Below are positions 1 to 11,603 of a stretch of DNA of 64,000 bases, one piece after another. Numbering within the stretch: position 1 is the first letter of the stretch; each line of letters begins with the position of its first letter. The position numbers and the translations under genes were made by a program. This stretch comes from Tachypleus tridentatus. Lineage: Eukaryota > Arthropoda > Merostomata > Xiphosura > Limulidae. The notes under the pieces were generated by a model. It had not been told where the DNA came from. It searched no databases and saw nothing but the letters and a program-made list of their open reading frames with translations. Where the stretch lies: NCBI RefSeq assembly GCF_004210375.1, contig NC_134834.1, forward strand, positions 156,445,290 through 156,509,289. The letters run 5' to 3'.

Positions 1-167
1 CTTGCCTCAATTTCTTTGTAAACCAGTGTTATTATTCTCAGCTAGCTAAGACGTGATTCTAGGTGTGCATAACATAATGTAAACTGACGTGTTTTTACCC
101 AGCAATCTATAACACTAAAAGCAAAACGTACCATTCATAACAAATGTAGTGGAAGAATCGAAAATGA

Positions 168-400
168 TTTGGTTTGAATTTCACGCAAAGCTACACGAGG
201 GTTATAAGCGCTAGCCGCCCCTAATTTAACAAGCAGTGTAAGACTGGAGGAAAGCCAGCTAGTCATCACCACCCATCGTCAACTCTTGGGATACTCTTTT
301 ACCAACTGAAAGGGCGAACCTGTTTGGTGTGAGGGAGATTCGAACCCGCGACCCTCAGATTACGAGTCAACTCCCTTAACCACCTGGCCATGCGGGTTCG
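168..400 (-). mobile_element. tRNA-derived SINE, copy 1
   Basis: An antisense copy. The tail side reads gaatttcacgcaaagctaca, and the tRNA-like B-box region ggagattcgaacccgcgacc is at 332-352. The head lacks part of the usual start. Confidence 0.85.
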
Positions 401-1731
401 ATGTATAAGAAGAAAATTTTCTGTTCTAAAAAGCATGTCTACACAACAAACCAGCCAAGCTTCACAAATTCTATATTAAAAAATCGACATTCCTTCTGTT
501 ACAGTCGAGTTTCCAAACAAGAAAACTCAAACTACTAACAAAACCCAAAGACAATTCCTGAAAAAGAATCCATGTGCTTCTAAACATGAATATATAGTTT
601 CGTGATGATCCGGCATCTTGGTTAGAAAATACTCATGAAAATAATCCATTTCTAGCCTGAAAGTGCTATTCATTAATATCTGCAAGTCTAAGATAAGAAC
701 AGGTTTTTATCAAACTGATTAATTTCTCATCAAATTATTTTGATCACCATGCACTGAAGATATGCAAGCCATAATTTTTACTCCCTATGGCCTATGTCAT
801 GGGGGTGGGAGAGGTCTTAGCTAGACCTGACTCTTTTAGGTCACCAAATATAGCCAAAACAACGACACAGAAAGCGAGAATGAAAAAGAAGAAACCCTAA
901 TTTACTTTTAGAATAAATATGTATGTATGTAATAAATTATGAAGTGTATAAAAAATAGACAAACCATGCATTGCACCTTATTGTATTACATTACACTTTT
1001 TTACATTTCTGTAAGATACATAAATAGGAATAACAAATAAATGCCTTTACTGCATTGACATCGTATAAAAAAATACATAGTAAAAGTTTGTTTTTCTGTA
1101 CACGTATTAACTGTTGGAACTACGCCTCCAATTCGTGAGGTATTACACTGTGTAGTCTTACACCAGGTAAACTAAAGCACACTTTGATGTTTGATGGAAC
1201 CGTTTCAACAGAAATAAGCATTTCATGACTTACCTTTCGATACAACCATACTTGCATAATATTATTTGCTAAAAATACCTCTTAATAATAATTCAAACTG
1301 TTCATCCTGTGATTATAATGAAACATAACCATACGTTAAGGATTTAAATACAACTTACTAATTGTAATATTATATAGTTCAAACCGTTCTACCTGCCTGC
1401 TCTCGTAGTTTACGCGTTCAACATTTGAAATTTCTTTTAAAAGTCTAAGATGCTACAATTGGTTAACGCTAACGCACACCAGTTGACCTTGGCGTACCGC
1501 GCGTTCCATACAGCCTCAACAGATGAAGCCTAACGGCCTAGACGCTTACGGCATTCTAATACGTCGCTTTTCAAAGTTCAATATTGAAGGAAATGTTACA
1601 AAATGAAACTATTTATATACTATAAGAAATTAACCTGTAAAAGATAAAGGGAGAAGCATTATAAATACACTAATAAAGCATAACTGCAGTGGAACTGAGA
1701 AATATATCCTTTCTTAATTAATATAAATTTT
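401..1731. other. Unassigned, non-coding
   Basis: AT-rich sequence with no credible exon or repeat that I recognise. Confidence 0.6.
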
Positions 1732-1742
1732 CCTTTTATTTG

Positions 1743-2024
1743 TGGGGCCTGGCATGGCCTAGCGCGTTAAAGCGTGCGCTTCGTAATCTGAGGGCCGCGG
1801 GTTCGCGTCCGAGTCACGCCAAACATGCTCGCCCTCCCAGCCGTGAGGGCGTTATAATGTGACGGTCAATCCCACTTTTCGTTGGTAAAAGAGTAGCCCA
1901 AGAGTTGGCGGTGGGTGGTGATGACTAGCTGCCTTCCCTCTAGTCTTACACTGCTAAATTAGGGACAGCTATCACAGATAGCCCTCGAGTAGCTTTGTGC
2001 GAAATTCCAAAACAAACAAACAAA
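1743..2024 (+). mobile_element. tRNA-derived SINE, copy 2, with target-site duplication
   Basis: The head ggcctggcatggcctagcgc and B-box-like gggttcgcgtccgag are followed by the common body (gttggcggtgggtggtgatg) and an aaacaaac tail. It is flanked by the exact 11-bp duplication ccttttatttg at 1732-1742 and 2025-2035. Confidence 0.92.
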
Positions 2025-2035
2025 CCTTTTATTTG

Positions 2036-2625
2036 CTTATCGTGCAACGGGATTTTTAATTTTTAGTTACTATTTACTGCCATCGATATAATTAATAGAA
2101 TGTACGTGTATATGTTCCGCGGCGGGAAGGGCTTGGATAACTCCTTCGTCGAAGTTTTTTGTTTTCTTTTTTTTTATTTCACAGGTGAGTGATTGATTTT
2201 AAATATAATTTGCTCATGCACGCCTATATCTGAAGGGATTTTTATTTGTTTTAACCCGGATTTGAAAAGTAAAAAGAAAATGAAAACATGATTTTTTAAA
2301 TGAATTACCGGTTGACAAAATATTTTCGTGGCAATGCGATATTTTACTACTGTGCATTTTAAAATACAACACACAAGTCTTTAACCATGTTTTTAAGTTG
2401 TTGAACACGTGTAATTTATAGTAATTTTAAACATTTAATTTAATTATTTTAACTTGTCGTTCTGGTTATTCATGGTTAATAATAATATATAGCAATATTT
2501 TTCTTATTAAATAGTCATAACCACATTGATCAAAGAGATAGGCATCGTACACAAAACTTACTTTTTTGAACGTGACAATTTTGCTTCTACAATCTCGTTA
2601 AGCAGGCCCAACCTATTTATTGAGC
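2036..2625. other. Unassigned, non-coding
   Basis: Only short chance frames; nothing recognised. Confidence 0.6.
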
Positions 2626-2635
2626 GTTTTTTGGG

Positions 2636-2861
2636 TTTGTTTGTTTTTGAATTTCGCGCAAAGCTATTCAAGGGTTATCTGCGTTAGCCGTCCCTAATTT
2701 AGCAGTGCAAGACTAGAGGGAAGGCAGCTAGTGAGATTGACCGTAACATTATAACACCCCCACGGCTGGGAGGGCGAGCATGTTTGGTACGACGGGGATT
2801 CGAACCCGCGACCCTCATATTACGAATTGAATGCCTTAACCCAACTGGCCATGCCGGGCCT
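2636..2861 (-). mobile_element. tRNA-derived SINE, copy 3
   Basis: Antisense, with an internal deletion that removes much of the body between the 'gaaggcagctagtga' and 'ttgaccgtaacatt' parts. A short duplication gtttttggg is seen on both sides (near 2627 and at 2862-2870). Confidence 0.85.
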
Positions 2862-2870
2862 GTTTTTGGG

Positions 2871-4095
2871 ATACGAGCGAAAACACAGCTAACAATGAGT
2901 ATGCTCATTTGATGACGTAAGTCACATTTCCCAAAGGAGATTTTTTGTAGTTCGCCTATATATGGCTTTTTTTATTATTTATTATAATGATTTTGGTAAA
3001 CGTTATGATGTAGCTATATATCATAATTAAACATATATTCAGAACTGAACAAAACAAATTGCATAAACAAACTACTAAGAAGTACATAAATCAATAGACA
3101 AGTGTGTGTGTGTTTCCTTACAGTACAGCCAAATCGGGCTATCTGCTGAGTCCACCCAGAGACAATAGACAAGAAAGCTAAAGCCTTTTCAATCGTAAGT
3201 GAATTACTGTCGCTTTGAATGATATTTCAGACTTTATTCTATGTAAGATTTTCAGAACTTGATCGACAGGTTACGTCGTTTTAATAAAATATATTTGTAA
3301 ATATTATTCAAAAACATATATTTAGAAAAGTCAAAATGCGACCTATAGTTAAACCATACCTTAAGTTACCTTATATGTGATAGATGTAAATTCCACCGTT
3401 TTAAGATAACCTAAAACTTGGAGCTGAACTACAACTCATTTACGACAATGACATAACAATAAAATATCAAAAACACCATTCAAATTTATAAATGGGGGTG
3501 GGGTAGCTTTTATGACACTTTATATGCTACATTTCTTAACACTGTATGCTTCTTATATCTAAGAAATAATAAAGGTTTGTTTGTCAAATAAAGAAACAAA
3601 AATCAAATATTCGATATTTTAAGAAAAGGAAACCATGACAGTTATAATACGGCAAATGCTATTTGGCTTTTATTTATTCAGTATTCAAAGAGCATGCTAT
3701 AATTTTGGTATATTTCGTTTGTGTGGCGTGTCGAGGATATCCAGCAAAGCAGAGCAGGCAGGGCCTTCAAGAATAGGAGGTTCGTGGTTCTCGTATGCGG
3801 GTGTTTCACAACAGGTGTGAAGACTGGACCTCAAAGAATAAGACAGGACACGCAGCTGTAATAAAGAAACCAATCTTTGATTTCAATATTGAGAGTTTAA
3901 GGAAAAACAAACAACAAAGTATTAATACCCAATGAAGGACAAATGATCGTGACTAGCAAGAGTAGAGGCGTCGCTAGGCACCAGCATACGGGACCGAGCC
4001 TTGACAGTACCCTGAATGGTCAGTTGGTGTCTAAAAAATTCTGAATAGAAAACCATGATGGATATCAAACTGAAACTCAAAAAGTTCCTACACCT
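2871..4095. other. Mostly unassigned
   Basis: Apart from the SINE fragment at 3102, a less AT-rich patch at 3720-3850 (gtgtggcgtgtcgaggatat, gtgaagactggacctcaaag) stands out but could not be identified. Confidence 0.5.
3102..3170 (-). mobile_element. Third SINE-like repeat, short antisense fragment
   Basis: gtgtgtgtgtgtttccttac, then agccaaatcgggctatctgc and tgagtccaccc. Only the tail third is kept. Confidence 0.65.
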
Positions 4096-4238
4096 ATGCG
4101 CCCCGTCCCCAATGGCACAGCAGTGTGTTTGCGGACTCACAATACCCAAATCCAGGTTTCGATACCCATGGTGAGCAGAACACAGATAGTCCTTTGTGTA
4201 GCTTTTTGCTTAGTTCCAAATAATCAATCAATCAACCT
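4096..4238 (+). mobile_element. Second SINE family (short, tRNA-like), copy 1
   Basis: gcgccccgtccccaatggca, then cagcagtgtgtttgcggact, ggtttcgatacccatggtga (B-box-like) and tttgtgtagctttttgctta, ending in an aatcaatcaatcaacc tail. The same order is seen at 6707 and 29106. Confidence 0.8.
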
Positions 4239-4429
4239 TTGCGCCCCAACACCTAATCTTTTAATCACTTAGCGACACCTCTGGGCAAGAGCAAAGAAGA
4301 CTTAATAAATAATAGGCTCTTGCTCTAGCATGTGCCTCTTCCCCATAACTTGGGCTAGGATATAAGAATATGAGAATTACAAACAGAAAGTATCCCCAAA
4401 TTAAAATATACCACAATAAGTTTAACTCT

Positions 4430-5321
4430 TGTAAAGGATTTACTGTTATGCATTTATTTTATACCCACGTTTATTTCAATTTGATGCATGTGACGTATAG
4501 GTGTGCATTATTCAAGTCTTGCCTATTCTTTAAATTTGTAGAAAATTCTCGAGAGCACGAATCAATAATGTATGGTTTTGTAAAAACACTAGCGTGTCTT
4601 TGAATATTGTTGAACATTTCAGGATCTTGCCTAATTGATATAAACGCTAGCTGAGAGACACTTTTATGTCGTTTGTCAGTTACATTCGGTATACCATAAG
4701 CCTCGGAAGCTATAATTCTGATTAACGCTTATTTATCATAAAACTGCAGAATTTGACCACGACAGTTTATAGATTTTGAACATTATGAACCGCTCAACTT
4801 CGGACGTTAGTATTTCTACGAGGACATTAGATATCTATCTTCCCCTGTGAAAAGTAAGCTTGTAAATCGCGTTAGGCCAAACAAGAATATATAGCTGGTA
4901 AGCATTGCTGTCAAGTGAAGTATATCTGTGTATGAACATAAAAGTAATTTGTACCTCATGGACCTGGACCGTTGATAAAATAAAGTTGATAAAGTTCCAG
5001 ACCAGATAGAAGACTGAATACTGTTTGTAAGTTTATAAATTTTTTGTGTGTAAATAATTATTTCTATCAACTATTTGTAATGACCGTCATTATAAACTGT
5101 ATTGTTTTTTGTTGTTTTTTTGTATATTAAAATATATTTGTGTTAAGAAAGAAAAGTGTGTGTATCAATCTTGTTGACAAATATTATAAATTTGATACAT
5201 ATCGAAATTCAAATAACTTTTAAATTGAAATTAAAATTTCAGGCTCCTTGTAATCGTAATACGTAACATACGTGACATAATAAATCGGAGATTAGTCCGA
5301 GATAAATTAAAACACGTAACA
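4430..5321 (+). mobile_element. Solo LTR, copy A
   Basis: It begins TGTAAAGGATTTACTG and ends CACGTAACA. It is flanked by ctct (4426-4429 and 5322-5325). It aligns along its length with 9277-10065. Near the 3' end is aataaatcggag, containing a poly(A) signal. No internal retrotransposon region is attached, so it is a solo LTR. The class is unknown; a 4-bp duplication would fit some Ty3/Gypsy elements. Confidence 0.75.
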
Positions 5322-5450
5322 CTCTCCAGTCAACTTTACTAAGTAACAATAATAAGAACACATACTTTAAATAAAAACTTAAGTACTACTATCATATGAG
5401 GCAAGTTGTGCACTATCAGCTCACTGGTGAATTTAAACAGTCAGTTGTTA

Positions 5451-5600
5451 AATTTATATGCAAAAACGGCTCGTTTGGGCTGAGAAAACACTTTACATAG
5501 AAGAGCGAACAACGTTTCGACCTTCTTCGGTCATCGTCAGGTTCGCTCTTCTATGTAAAGTGTTTTCTCAGCCCAAACGAGCCGTTTTTGCATATAAATT
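5451..5600. repeat. 60-bp perfect inverted repeat around a hammerhead-like core
   Basis: Arms 5451-5510 and 5541-5600 are exact complements (left starts aatttatatgcaaaaacggc; right ends catataaatt). The 30-nt loop is 5511-5540. On the - strand the loop holds CTGACGA, a short stem-loop and GAAACGTT. Confidence 0.95.
5500..5545 (-). ncRNA. Hammerhead-ribozyme-like core (candidate)
   Basis: The - strand has CTGACGA (5540-5534), a T, then GACC/GGTC closing a GAAGAA loop, then GAAA (5518-5515), then CGTT. ACGT could pair with a second copy as stem III, and the flanking 60-bp arms form stem I. One extra T between the first box and stem II departs from consensus. Confidence 0.4.
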
Positions 5601-5772
5601 TCTCAACAAGTGGGTTTCTCGTCATCACTGAGTCAGTTGTTAAGTAAAATAAGTTTAATTTTACAGATAGTGAAATTAAATATAATAAACATAATGTGTC
5701 AGTTTTATAGTGGCCAAGATTCATTATAGAAGGTATCTGTGATTTGTTAGCGATAAATTTAAACAATAAATG

Positions 5773-6049
5773 GTTTTGGTTTTTTGGAATTTCGCACAAA
5801 GCTACTCGAGGACTATCTGTGCTAGCCGTCCCTAATTTTGCAGTGTAAGACTAGAGGGAAGGCAGCTAGTCATCACCACCCACCGCCAACTCTTGGGCTA
5901 CTCTTTTACCAACGAAAAGTGGGATTGACCGTCACTTTATAACGCCCCCACGGCTGGGAGGGCGAGCATGTTTGGCGCGACTCGGCCGCGAAACCGCGAC
6001 CCTCAGATTACGAAGCGCACGCCTTAACGCGCTAGGCCATGCCAGGCCC
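5773..6049 (-). mobile_element. tRNA-derived SINE, copy 4, with target-site duplication
   Basis: A full-length antisense copy flanked by the exact duplication aacaataaatg (5762-5772 and 6050-6060). A related sequence without the SINE lies at 8660-8720. Confidence 0.92.
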
Positions 6050-6261
6050 AACAATAAATGAACAGCACACATGCAGTCTAACTTCACTTTTACTTTCACT
6101 AGCTTCCTTACTTTCTCTCTGTATTTACACACATTTATAAAACACCACAGAAAAATATTGAAATATCTAGCCTTCTAGTAATAACAGTATTAAGCTTAAC
6201 GATAAAACTTAGAAGTTTCGAGGAAGATGATGTCAGCAATATTATAAAAAAACCTAGTATT

Positions 6262-6396
6262 ATTTTGTCTGTAATTAAACACAAAGCTACAAAATGATTT
6301 CTCTGTGTTTTGCCCATCACGAATATCAAAACCTGGTTTATAATGTTGTAAGCCCGGAGATATACCGCTATGCCACTGTAGGGGGAGGGGCAAGCA
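6262..6396 (-). mobile_element. Second SINE family, copy 2
   Basis: An antisense copy. The - strand reads gcccctccccctacagtggc, agcggtatatctccgggctt and tttgtagctttgtgtttaat. Confidence 0.75.
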
Positions 6397-6399
6397 CTT

Positions 6400-7987
6400 A
6401 CTATAATAATTAATCTACACATACAATGTGCGATTCGTACATTGTTACATAATGAACTTGTCATAACTATCACTTTTAAACTAAATCCATTCTAAATAAA
6501 TGTACTTGCAGAACGTTTATTTACTTTCAAAAAATTTGACTGTCCCTCCTCCGGCTCAAGAGTCATGACGGGCAAACCACAGACATCCTCTTCTGTAACC
6601 TTGCGCTTAACAACAAAGAAGTTTAGGGAAAATTAGTTGCAGCAAAAGCAGTAAATGGTTCAGTTGCTATCGTAAATAATGATAACAGTTTTTGTCACTA
6701 CAAAATAAAGCCCCCACTGACACAGTGGTATGTCTGAGGACTTCTACCACTATAAACTGACTTTCGATACCCGTGGTAGGCAGAACACAAATTGTCAGTC
6801 CCTTGTGCAGCTTTGTACTTAACTCAAAACAAACAAACGATACAAAAAACTCCACAAAATCCACAAATAAGTTATAGTTGGAAGGGAATAATGCTATTTA
6901 AACACGTTTATTATTCTTGTTATTAACCTGCATATAAGTTCTTACATTAACTTTCATTAAATTAAGGAATCTTTAGTAAGCTTGTTAAATGATAAAGTTA
7001 AAATGTTCACTGTTTAAAGTTATCAAATTGTTACACTGGAAATGAATTATTAGTTCAGCATTCACTTGTACCTTGTCTTTATTAATGCCTTTGCATTAAC
7101 TTTGCTTATATAACTGTGATTCACTACAGCACAATTGATTATATGGAACAAAAAGATAAAACAGCTGCTATTAATTTAGATATATTGTCAATAATCCTCA
7201 AGCTTAATCTGTGTTAAAAACGAAACCATAAGAGGAGGAATCGTTATTAAGAACGATTATATATCACGAATTATTAAGAATGATTGTTTTAATTGATTGG
7301 AATAAATAAGAACAAAGGTACAATCATCATCGCTTTTGATTAACTCTTATATTGTTTGGATCCTAAAGAAACTCTCAACCATTATGGACTTGCAGTAGTA
7401 AAATTTGGGCTTTAATTATCTACGAGGAAAAGAGCGCAGATATTGCTTTGCACTGTAAAACCAACAATAACTTCATGTAAAATAATTTTAAGAATCACAT
7501 ATCACATCAAAATAAGTAAATAAATAGAAATAATATTTGTTTGAAATTATGTTTAAAAGATTTATTTACAGAAGTATTTTGACAGAAATAAATAAAACCC
7601 CTATAACCCGATCGCCTTCTAAAGGTGGACCTTTCTTCTTTAAGGGCAAATTGAAAAGGGTTTAGTATTCATAATTTGCAAAAGCAATCACAGATTCACC
7701 CTAACGATATCTCTCCGTATATGCAGACTGGATTCATCGACCCAGTTGAAATTTTCAAGTTACAATCTAAAGAAAAAAAAATTGGTAAACAGGTATCTCT
7801 TTATAGGTCCCATGTTAAAATGTTTTATCATCACACTATGTATAACTGTCTTATGTTATACTAACTTAGATATTGTTCAATATCACACACACTGATTGAA
7901 ACACAACATCACATTTGTCCATGAATCCTGTTTATTTAGCTTCTAATAATAGGTCTAAAATAATAAGCAACTGGTTGTTCTCACTAT
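6400..7987. other. Mostly unassigned
   Basis: Apart from the SINE at 6707, nothing is recognised. 7593-7650 shares aataaaacccctataacccg and a gtggac block with 32738-32830. Confidence 0.5.
6707..6838 (+). mobile_element. Second SINE family, copy 3
   Basis: gcccccactgacacagtggt, gactttcgatacccgtggta and ttgtgcagctttgtacttaa, ending in aaacaaacaaac. Confidence 0.8.
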
Positions 7988-7998
7988 AGGCTCTGCCT

Positions 7999-8280
7999 TC
8001 TGGCACGGCATGGCCAAGCACGTTAAGGCGTGCGACTCGTAATCTGAGGGTCGCGGGTTCGCATCCGCGTCGCGCCAAACATGCTCGCCCTCCCAGCCGT
8101 GGGGGCGTTATAATGTGACGGTCAATCCTACTATTCGTTGGTAAAAGAGTAGCCCGAGAGTTGGCGGTGGGTGGTGATGACTAGCTGCCTTCCCTCTAGT
8201 CTTACACTGCTAAATTAGGGACGGCTAGCACAGATAGCCCTCGAGTAGCTTTGTGCAAAATTCTAAAACAAAAAACAACA
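7999..8280 (+). mobile_element. tRNA-derived SINE, copy 5, with target-site duplication
   Basis: A full-length + copy with tRNA-like A-box region tggccaagcacgttaaggcg and B-box gggttcgcatccgcg. It is flanked by aggctctgcct at 7988-7998 and 8281-8291. Confidence 0.92.
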
Positions 8281-8291
8281 AGGCTCTGCCT

Positions 8292-9276
8292 CTATACCTC
8301 TACTGGGGTCTTCGCTTGGGCCCACTTAACAATCTTAATAGTTTAAAGGTCTAGTTATACATCTGAAGATAAAATTAAAGAAACTGCAGCTTTATTAAAG
8401 AAGTCAAAACTCACACATTAGAAACAGAATATTTTATCCACGTAACTTGGTTTTGTTGCATCTAAAAATTACCTAGTTTTGCTTTTGACTGATTTTATTT
8501 ATATAATAAATCGTGAATATATTTAGCTGCAAAATGTAGCTTAGCGTTTAGCCAGTATATCGCTAATTTTCGTGTATAGCTGTGTATATTCAAATATTAA
8601 CACTTCTTAAAAGCTCATATGTCTGGGTTATAAATGTGAGTGGGCAAATGATTTTTATACAATAGGTATCTGTGACCTTTCAGTGATAAATTCGAACAAT
8701 AAATAGGCAGAACACATTCCATTTATTCTAAAATAATATATTCAAAATAACTCAAACTATGTGCAAAAATTATTTACACTATGAATATCAAACACTAAAT
8801 AATCTTATTTTGTCGTCAAAAAATGCTTAGGTTGATTCAGTTGCTTTGGAATCCAATTAAAAAGGCTAACTATTTTTCTCTGTTCTTATCACAATTCGTA
8901 TCAGTGAATAATTTACAATGCACCATCGGTTACTACTGTTGTATACTTAGCTGCAAATAATTGTGTTTTTTTTCGTCAAAGTTCACACAGACGGGTCAAT
9001 TACTTTAGAAATACCCTTTGACATAACAAATTCTACTTCTCTCTATTACATAGTAACTCCCACTTCAAAATATCGTCTGTAATGGATAATCATTCACTCA
9101 TGCGCCGTGACTAACTACACATTTTCATTTATTAACTGATCTTTTGACTGATCTTGTTTTACTTCACTTCACGTGACTTGTGCTTGCTTAGTCGCTTATG
9201 TTTATACTTTGCTCCCTGAGCCCTCGAATTTTCGGCAAAATACGCGAAAGGTGCTGATTTAACAAACTCAGTTAAA
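8292..9276. other. Unassigned; includes an empty counterpart of the copy-4 SINE site
   Basis: 8660-8720 resembles 5715-5772 joined to 6050-6080. The rest (8720-9276) is not identified and shows no retrotransposon coding sequence before the LTR. Confidence 0.5.
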
Positions 9277-10065
9277 TGTAACGGAACGGATTTACTATTA
9301 CACATTTATTTTAATACCTACCTTTGTTACATGCAACGTATATTGTTAAATAAGTATTGCACAAGTACCGCCTGTTCTCTAAATTTGTAAAAAAATTATG
9401 GAGAGTAATAATCAACAATGTATGTTTTGCGAAAACTCAAGGGTATCTTCGAATATTGTTGATCTTTCGACAATATCGCCTTAAAGTTTATAAATCTACG
9501 CGCCGAGAGACAGTAATGTAATATTGTTTGGTCGCTCCTCGGAAGCTATAATTGTGACAAACGTGTATTAATTGGAAAACTACAAATATTTGACCAGGAA
9601 CGTTTAAATATTTCGAACTTTACCAACAGTTCAACTTCAGACAATTAACTTCCGACGTTAGTAGTTCTACGAGGATATTAGATACTGTTGTCGGTGAAAA
9701 TTTCGTATTCTCCCAGACATAGAATGAATTTGCTCTCTGTGAACGTCGATAAAAAATTCAGTTCCCGACCATATAGAATACTTAGTATTGTTTGTAAGTC
9801 TGTAAAATTATTGCAAATAAACCATTATTTGTAATAACCGTTATTATAAATTGTATTGTTATTTGCACATTAAAATATATTTGTGTTGAGAAACATAATT
9901 GTGTGATTCAATCTTGTTGGAAAAATATAATAAATTTTATATATATCGAAATTTAATTAACTGCCAAACCCAAATTAAAATTCCAGACTATTTCAAATCT
10001 TAACACGTAGTGTACATAACATAATAAATCGGAGACTCGTCCGAGATAAATTATAATACGTTACA
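9277..10065 (+). mobile_element. LTR, copy B
   Basis: It starts TGTAACGGAACGGATTTACT and ends TACGTTACA, so its ends form the inverted pair TGTAAC/GTTACA. Shared blocks with copy A include cctcggaagctataattgtg and cgttagtagttctacgagga. No target duplication (taaa versus caag), no primer-binding site and no polypurine tract were seen, so flanking rearrangement is likely. Confidence 0.75.
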
Positions 10066-10909
10066 CAAGGTTACGAGAAAAACAGCGAAGATTTGAATGA
10101 TGTGACGTCAACAATATCAATTAAACCTCGACAGCAATGTAATTGCGAACACCATGTATAACTTTCACCCTTAAAATAATTGACTTTTAACTCTCTTGTT
10201 ATAAGAAGCTAAAGAATCATTAAACATTGACTCAAAACATAAATTAAATAATAACACCTGCATTAAACAGTCTTGTATATCCAAAACTATACAAACAATA
10301 CTAATAGTAGTCATATTATAATTTTAATATTTTGCAACTGATTGTTAAATGACGCCATGAATTGTAGTACAGGGCTAAACTATATGTTTTCAACCCCTTT
10401 CAGTTCAAAGTTCACAAAATGTTTTTATTTTCCTTTAAAGTTCCCAGAATTTGAACAAAGCATTGCTAAAACAACTAATTTCAACTTTCCTCATGGATTA
10501 ATTAGATCAAGTGGAAATTAGGTCTATTTTTGTCTGATTCTCTTAACATTTTAACAATGCGCTTTTTAAATTAGCATTCTAAATTTTTCTTGTCAACGAA
10601 TCTGACAATTTGTAAGGTGAACTAATCCGTTATCTTCGCAGCCCATTATTCAGTTGATCTATCAGGCACCAGTCGCTGTTTAATTGTGTCAGAAACTCGA
10701 GTGTTTGTCGTCATATTTGAAACAATGTTGGGGTCTGAGAGAACAGGTTTAGTTTTACATAGTATACATATATTTTTTTTTATTCTGCAAAATTTGTATG
10801 CAGTTTTACATATATTTTACAAGAATGTTATCAGACTTTCACAAAATTTTCGCTCAATGTTTTGGTAATATTTACTTCCACATGTGAACTCTTAAGGTTT
10901 TTACATTTG
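10066..10909. other. Unassigned, non-coding
   Basis: No coding sequence of the LTR element follows copy B. Nothing recognised. Confidence 0.55.
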
Positions 10910-10918
10910 ATTGCCTGT

Positions 10919-11202
10919 TTATTGGTTGTTGTTTCTTTTAAATTTCGTGCAAAACTACACGAGGGCTATCTGCGTTAGCCGTCCCTAATTTAGCAGTGTA
11001 AGACTGGAGGGAAGGCAGCTGTCATCATCACCCACTGCCATTTTTTTTTTTTTGGCTAAACTTTTACCAACGAATAGTATGATTGAGGGTCACATTACAA
11101 TACCCCCACGACTGAAAGGGCGAGCATGTTTGGTGTAACGGGGATTCAAACCCGCGACCCTCAGATTAGGCTTTAACTCACCTGGCCATGCCGGGCCATT
11201 TT
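10919..11202 (-). mobile_element. tRNA-derived SINE, copy 6
   Basis: An antisense copy with a poly(T) run inside the body (11041-11052). It is flanked by attgcctgt (10910-10918 and 11203-11211). Confidence 0.88.
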
Positions 11203-11211
11203 ATTGCCTGT

Positions 11212-11603
11212 AACAGATTCGTGTGCTTTGTGTAGTTTTACTTTCCGAGATACCTTCGAGGCCTCTTCTAACTTTAAAAAATTAATATCAACTTTCATTT
11301 GTGTAAATGCCATTTGGTTTTCGCTTCTTAACTTAACTGATCTAACTTAACTTTTAAGCATACTTCTAGATCAAAGCAAATTAACGTTCCATTTTTATTT
11401 AAAAATATAATTCATAACATTAATTTAATATAATATATATGAAAAGAATTAATTGGTCTAAAAGTAAATATAATTTTAAATAGCTGAACTCAATTTTTGA
11501 GCCTTCACTGGCACAACAGATGTCTACAGACTAATGACACGAGAAAGTAACTTTATGCTTAACTTCAGACACAGTTTTTTAAATGTCCTTTCCTATAACG
11601 AAA
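11212..11603. other. Unassigned, non-coding
   Basis: AT-rich sequence between two SINEs; nothing recognised. Confidence 0.55.

Larger units (their letters stand above)
5440..5643 (-). mobile_element. Short Penelope-like terminal insertion with 12-bp target-site duplication
   Basis: The direct repeat gtcagttgttaa occurs at 5440-5451 and 5632-5643 and encloses the 60-bp palindrome plus 31 bp (5601-5631). The loop motif (gaaggtcgaaacgttg on the - strand) is of the kind seen at the ends of Penelope-like retroelements, some of which carry hammerhead motifs. No reverse transcriptase is present. Confidence 0.65.

Noticed and set aside
1743-2024. Functional tRNA gene in the SINE head
   Set aside because: The tRNA-like head is fused to a SINE body and repeated with the same body nine times; no free-standing tRNA with a terminator was seen.
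5451-5600. Palindrome as an assembly artefact or CRISPR-like repeat
   Set aside because: A 12-bp target duplication and a motif shared with two other sites point to an insertion; there is no array of spaced repeats.
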